Source of the DNA: Chlorocebus sabaeus
Taxonomy: Eukaryota; Chordata; Mammalia; Primates; Cercopithecidae
DNA length: 64,000 bases
Assembly (NCBI RefSeq): GCF_047675955.1
Contig: NC_132915.1
Coordinates: forward strand, 1,892,874-1,956,873
Direction: 5' to 3'
Shown here: piece by piece, positions 61,701-64,000 of the stretch
Position numbering within the stretch: the stretch's first letter is position 1
Layout of the letters: each line of letters opens with the position of its first letter
Notes under the pieces: model-generated
Seen by the model: only the letters and a program-made list of their open reading frames with translations
Told to the model about the DNA's origin: nothing
Database searches by the model: none
Made by a program: the position numbers and the translations under genes

Positions 61701-61981
61701 CTTGAACCTGGGAGGGAGGTTGCAGTGAGCCAAGATTGCACCACTGCACTCCAACCTAGGTGACAGAATGAGACTCAGTCTCAAAAAAACAAACAAACCA
61801 AACCAAAACAGAAAACAATGTTTTCTCCATCTTAAACATGCAGAGGCATTGGTGTGAACGTATTTGTGTGACTAGAGAGGGTCTTTCTGTTTTTCAGTGA
61901 CGTGGAGCCGACTGCACTGATGGAGGAACCCACAGTGGTGGAGGAGGCCCAGGGCGCCCTGGAAGAGGAGTCTCCAGCCAA
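42029..61981 (+). CDS. HABP4: HABP4 (Ki-1/57) 5' two thirds: five coding exons, gene runs off the right edge
   Basis: Joining 42029-42380, 48388-48550, 55965-56126, 56338-56406 and 61898-61981 gives 830 bases in one frame, 276 codons plus two bases. The product is the intracellular hyaluronan- and RNA-binding protein HABP4, paralogue of SERBP1 and member of the Stm1/SERBP1 ribosome-associated family. It acts in nucleus and cytoplasm, in RNA metabolism and on idle ribosomes. Recognisable parts are the N-terminal [20 protein letters not shown] block shared with SERBP1, a basic coiled region (REAERRRQQQ), and the RGG-rich segment with GNRVFDAFDQRGKREFERY. Every junction has GT-AG borders. Human HABP4 is about 413 residues, so the FNIRKP/FRKPANDITSQLEINFG C-terminal part lies beyond the window. 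Differences from the human protein as I recall it (for example T for M in the RGG segment, and ALMEEPTVVEEAQGALEEE) suggest a non-human primate. Confidence 0.96.
42381..43693 (+). other. HABP4: HABP4 intron 1, proximal part
   Basis: The CpG island continues to about 42900, then ordinary intron. No ORF with recognisable product. Confidence 0.7.
43694..43986 (+). mobile_element. AluY
   Basis: Sense, low divergence. Confidence 0.85.
43987..44660. other. HABP4 intron 1, nothing recognised
   Basis: A/T-rich sequence. Confidence 0.5.
44661..45087 (-). mobile_element. Alu plus partial Alu
   Basis: Full antisense Alu 44661-44959, then a left-arm piece 44963-45087. Confidence 0.8.
45159..45484 (-). 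mobile_element. Old World monkey AluY with 12-base duplication
   Basis: 'aataagttcatt' is at 45159-45170 and 45473-45484. Clear AluYR-type changes. Confidence 0.9.
45784..45917. repeat. Two-copy 67-base tandem duplication
   Basis: 45784-45850 and 45851-45917 share 'attatctttgttttggg' at the start and 'gataattattcta' at the end. Confidence 0.9.
45918..46330. other. HABP4 intron 1, nothing recognised
   Basis: No feature supported. Confidence 0.5.
46331..46798. mobile_element. Fused head-to-head inverted Alus
   Basis: An antisense Alu (46331-46577) passes without spacer into a sense Alu (46575-46798) at 'gacct/cctgtaatccc'. The sense copy has also lost part of its right monomer. Confidence 0.85.
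47101..47371 (+). mobile_element. AluS, shortened
   Basis: Sense, a deletion near the middle of the right monomer. Confidence 0.8.
47603..47925 (+). mobile_element. AluS with (AAAT)n tail
   Basis: Sense; AATA units at 47890-47915. Confidence 0.85.
47926..48387 (+). other. HABP4: HABP4 intron 1 end
   Basis: Unique sequence leading to the exon 2 acceptor. Confidence 0.6.
48388..48550 (+). CDS. HABP4: HABP4 exon 2
   Basis: The acceptor is TTGGTAG|GTCAG and the donor AAAA|GTACGTG. The 163 bases encode QKRTPRRGEQQGWNDSRGPE and on to YETERQADFTAEKFPDEK, completing the split glycine codon from exon 1. The exon ends two bases into the lysine codon. The part is rich in charged residues and precedes the RGG domain. 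Confidence 0.96.
48601..48939 (-). mobile_element. AluS with perfect 17-base duplication
   Basis: 'agaaaatgctactttct' is at 48601-48617 and 48923-48939. The insertion lies only 50 bases past the exon 2 donor. Confidence 0.9.
48940..50229. other. HABP4 intron 2, nothing recognised
   Basis: Unique-looking sequence without supported features. Confidence 0.5.
50230..50820 (-). mobile_element. Old LINE (L1M-like) fragment
   Basis: 'atctgcccttcaagactccc' and 'gcaggaatgccacagaagga' fit an old L1M 3' region in reverse. Confidence 0.5.
51115..51250 (+). mobile_element. L1 3' end
   Basis: 'acacaacaatgtgaatgtac' then 'tattttaccacaatttg'. Confidence 0.65.
51251..51847. other. HABP4 intron 2, nothing recognised
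   Basis: No feature supported. Confidence 0.5.
51848..53203 (+). mobile_element. Run of five sense Alus
   Basis: 51848-52132, 52144-52444, monkey-type AluY 52445-52754 ('ggctcaagcctgtaatccc', 'gccgggcgaggtggcggg'), right monomer 52755-52888 and 52900-53203. Each is separated by poly(A). Confidence 0.85.
53252..53874 (-). mobile_element. Two antisense Alus
   Basis: 53252-53537 and 53549-53874. The second has 'aggcgtgagccaa' duplicated at its end (about 53838 and 53852). Together with the preceding run they make a large inverted array. Confidence 0.85.
54108..54404 (-). mobile_element. AluY
   Basis: Antisense, near full length. Confidence 0.85.
54405..55964 (+). other. HABP4: HABP4 intron 2 end
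   Basis: Mostly unique. 54950-55015 is a short Alu 3' end. No other feature supported before the exon 3 acceptor. Confidence 0.55.
55965..56126 (+). CDS. HABP4: HABP4 exon 3 (RGG-rich)
   Basis: The acceptor is CTTCCTAG|ACCAG and the donor AAAAT|GTAAGT. The 162 bases encode PGDRFDRDRPLRGRGGPRGG, then TRGRGRGGPGNRVFDAFDQR and GKREFERYSGNDK. The RG/RGG repeats are the arginine-methylation and RNA-binding part of the family. The exon keeps phase 2 at both ends, so skipping it would stay in frame and remove the RGG core. Confidence 0.96.
56127..56337 (+). other. HABP4: HABP4 intron 3 (211 bases)
   Basis: Short GT-AG intron without repeats. Confidence 0.9.
56338..56406 (+). CDS. HABP4: HABP4 exon 4
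   Basis: The acceptor is TTTCCGTAG|AGCAG. The 69 bases encode AVRTEDNMGGCGVRTWGSGK and DT, plus the first two bases of a serine codon. The canonical donor is CAG|GTACGG. A competing GTAAGT donor lies seven bases downstream (56414). The exon is phase 2 at both ends. Confidence 0.94.
56709..57164. mobile_element. Opposed Alu pair in HABP4 intron 4
   Basis: Sense Alu 56709-57010 meets a partial antisense Alu 57012-57164. Confidence 0.8.
57395..57434 (+). other. Candidate cryptic or poison exon in HABP4 intron 4
   Basis: A pyrimidine-rich tract ending TTTCACAG precedes 40 bases, followed by GAG|GTAGGG. Joined to exon 4 it reads on in frame as S-WRDDAFLVSAEEE and then meets the TGA that starts exon 5. 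It is not part of the HABP4 protein as I know it. It is annotated as a candidate because both splice signals are good. Confidence 0.4.
57545..57865 (-). mobile_element. AluS with perfect 15-base duplication
   Basis: 'agaatataagctttt' is at 57545-57559 and 57851-57865; 110 bases past the candidate exon. Confidence 0.9.
58103..58705 (-). mobile_element. Monkey-type AluY inserted into tail of an older Alu
   Basis: 58103-58414 carries AluYR changes and a (CTTTTT)n tail; the older Alu is 58415-58705. Confidence 0.85.
58962..59555 (-). mobile_element. Alu nested in Alu
   Basis: The outer older Alu (58962-59110, 59427-59555) is split by an inner Alu (about 59112-59424). Confidence 0.85.
59556..60389. 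other. HABP4 intron 4, nothing recognised
   Basis: A/T-rich with 'ttcttaataaat' four times at 59620-59710. Confidence 0.5.
60390..60680 (-). mobile_element. AluS/Y
   Basis: Antisense; 'tgatttac' on both sides. Confidence 0.85.
60903..61297. mobile_element. Fused tail-to-tail Alu pair
   Basis: Sense Alu to 'ccactgcactcc' (61148) is joined directly to antisense Alu sequence 61149-61297. Confidence 0.8.
61499..61805 (+). mobile_element. AluS
   Basis: Sense; ends about 90 bases before the exon 5 acceptor. Confidence 0.85.
61898..61981 (+). CDS. HABP4: HABP4 exon 5
   Basis: The acceptor is TTTTTCAG|TGACG and the donor GCCAA|GTAGGG. The 84 bases encode DVEPTALMEEPTVVEEAQGA and LEEESPA plus two bases of a lysine codon: a short acidic linker. 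Retention of the following intron would give AAG TAG, an immediate stop. The first three bases read TGA out of frame, so any upstream insertion that shifts to phase 0 terminates here. Confidence 0.94.
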
Positions 61982-62037
61982 GTAGGGCGTTTCATTCATT
62001 CCCTATTGTGGTGTTGGTTCTCTTCTTAATGATTTCC

Positions 62038-62330
62038 TTTTTTTTTGTTTGAGATGGAATCTCGCTCTGTCGCCCAGGCTGGAGTGCAATGGCATGATCT
62101 TGGCTCACTGCAGCCTCCACTTCCTGGGTTCAGGCGATTCTCCTGTCTCAGCCTCCTGAGTAGTTGGGACTATAGGTGTGTGCCACCACACCCGGCTAAT
62201 TTTTGCATTTTTAGTAGAGATGGGGTTTCACCATGTTGGCCAGGCTGGTCTCGAACTCCTGATCTCAAGTGATCCACCCTCTTCAGCCTCCCAAAGTGCT
62301 GGGGTTACAGGTGAGCCATCACACCTGGCC
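62038..62330 (-). mobile_element. AluS
   Basis: Antisense, 56 bases past the exon 5 donor; 'gatgatttc'-like duplication. Confidence 0.85.
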
Positions 62331-62678
62331 TACCTTGATGATTTCTAAGAGCTCTTCACAGACTAGGAATCTCAACCCCTTATCCTATCACGGAGGGCTG
62401 ACCTTAATGTATTAATGACTGGTGATCAAACTAATTAATAATTAGTTCAAATAACCTAATGAATATCAGTGATAATTGGTCAAAGTTAGGCATTCTGTCC
62501 TCTGCCTACAAGCTCTTTTCCAGCAGCTTGTTAAACTCCTTGACTTGGAGTAGCCTGACTCTCAGATGGACCTCTAGTGCCTCGTCCCCTCTGTGCTCTC
62601 CCAGTCCACCCTCCCTCTCTCTTCATTATGTAGCTTAGATCCTGGCTCCATCTCCAGCACCCTTCCAAGTTCTGTTTT
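62331..62678. other. HABP4 intron 5, nothing recognised
   Basis: No feature supported. Confidence 0.5.
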
Positions 62679-62961
62679 TCTGCTTTATTTTTGATACTGA
62701 GTTTCGCTCTTATTGCCAGGCTGGCACGATCTTGGCTCACTGCAACCTCCGCCTCCCGGGTTCAAGCAATTCTTCTCCTCAGCCTCCTGAGTAGCTGGGA
62801 TTACAGGCATGCGCCACCACGCCCGGCTAACTCTGTATTTTTAATAGAGATGGGGTTTCTCCATGTTGACCAGGCTGGTCTCGAACTCCCAACCTCTGGT
62901 GATCCGCCCGTCTCAGCCTCCCAAAGTGCTGGGATTACAGGCATGAGCTACTGCGCCTGGC
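62679..62961 (-). mobile_element. AluS
   Basis: Antisense; 'tccaagttct' on both sides. Confidence 0.8.
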
Positions 62962-64000
62962 CTCCAAGTTCTTAAATACCCATGCACCTTCAACTCTCTG
63001 GCCCTTTGGACTTTCTGCTGTAACTTGCTAGCAAAGCCCCTCCTGGGTGACTCCACTATCTGCCTTCTCTCTGCCCATTCCACAAGCTAAGCAATACAAG
63101 TCACCTCGTGGGCCCGGTTAGAACCCTGTAAATTCCCAGTCACCGAGATTCTGAAGCCAGGCCTTGGCGATCCCCGTTCTTGGGTTCACTCTCCCACCTT
63201 CTCTAATGACTGTTTTAATTTCTCCTCAAAACCCTGGCACTGCCTCCCACTGTACCCTTCCCCCATCATCCTCTTTCATTTTTTGGATGCAACGTTTCCT
63301 TCTATGTCACAGAGTGATTAGGAGCCATCAGGTGGGAACTTCCTCCTCCTCCGACTCCCAAAGATACAAGACTGCTACACCTGTACACCTCCTGGGCTCC
63401 TTTTCTCATGGTAACCATCGGGGGGCCATCCCCCCCGACCTCTTCACGCTTCGGATCCTCTCTCCTACTGACTTCATGAAAACTTCACACTGTCAGTTAG
63501 CTCCTTCCTTTTTTGGTATATCCTTTTTTGGTATATTCATCTCCTTCCTGACTAGTCTTCCAGTCAGCATTTAAACATGCTCAGTCTCTCCTGTGTAAGT
63601 GTCCTCTGGACCCCACATTCTCCGTCAGCCGCCTCTTTCAGAGTTGTGTGTGGCCTTATTCACTTCCTCCCCTCCACTTCTTCCTCACTTTAGCCCAGGC
63701 CTGGCTTCTGTCCTCATTGCCCTTCTGAAACAGTCACCATGTCTCAGGATCTAATGGATGCTGCGGTCTGCGTCTTGCTTGACCTCTCAGGAGCATTTGA
63801 CTTTATTGATTTCTTCGTAAACGTGCTCTCCTGTTGGCTTCTGTGATCACTCTGCTCTTCTGGTTTTCCTTCTGCCTCTCAGCGTCTCCTTTGCAGGCTC
63901 ATCCTTGTCTTTGTGGTTTTTTTAAACGTTAAGTCCTTCAGGGCCCTGCCTTAGGCCTTCTCTTTCCATAGAGTTTCTTTATAGGATCTTATGTGCTTCT
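62962..64000 (+). mobile_element. Probable L2 LINE fragment in HABP4 intron 5
   Basis: CT-rich sequence. From about 63640 on it follows the L2 pattern ('ggagcatttgactttattg', 'ggttttccttctgcctctc'); the earlier part is less certain. 'ccttttttggtatat' is duplicated at 63508-63537. Confidence 0.45.

Overview
The window is primate nuclear DNA, most likely from an Old World monkey. The base composition, the very high Alu density (about 75 full or partial copies on both strands) and the old L1, L2, MIR, MaLR and Tigger fragments are typical of a gene-containing primate region. Several young AluY copies (near 1-282, 29844-30138, 45171-45472, 52445-52754, 58103-58414) carry the AluYR-type changes known from cercopithecid monkeys, for example a 'ggcttgagccacc' end and 'cacctcgcccggctag'. 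This fits macaque, baboon or a relative better than human. The species itself cannot be fixed by eye.

Two protein-coding genes are recognised; both are partial. (1) ZNF367, minus strand: coding exon 1 at 11686-12102 (139 codons) lies in a CpG island of about 2 kb (roughly 11400-13540). The first 11.6 kb of the window is its intron 1; the zinc-finger exons are outside the window. (2) HABP4 (Ki-1/57), plus strand: a second CpG-island promoter at about 41690-42900 is followed by five coding exons (42029-42380, 48388-48550, 55965-56126, 56338-56406, 61898-61981). They join in frame to give 276 codons plus two bases. The C-terminal third is beyond the right edge. The two genes are transcribed away from each other across about 29 kb of repeat-rich intergenic DNA. 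The order matches the ZNF367-HABP4 neighbourhood of human 9q22.32.

Layout: 1-11685 ZNF367 intron 1 (L1 mosaic, a MaLR LTR, Alus); 11400-13540 ZNF367 CpG island and promoter with E2F, CRE and E-box motifs; 13.6-41.6 kb intergenic (ERV1-type LTR, MER1-type hAT element, Tigger fossil, MLT1 LTR, MER5, L1, L2, many Alus, a 175-base pure purine tract); 41.7-42.9 kb HABP4 promoter and exon 1; 42.4-64.0 kb HABP4 introns 1-5 with exons 2-5.

No undescribed multi-gene system is visible. The best leads are small. They are a splice-competent 40-base segment in HABP4 intron 4 that would act as a poison exon, a tandem donor at HABP4 exon 4, a strong-context upstream ORF in the HABP4 leader, a 38-base templated copy inserted in an L1, several fused inverted Alu pairs, and a perfect 14-base palindrome lodged between opposed Alus.
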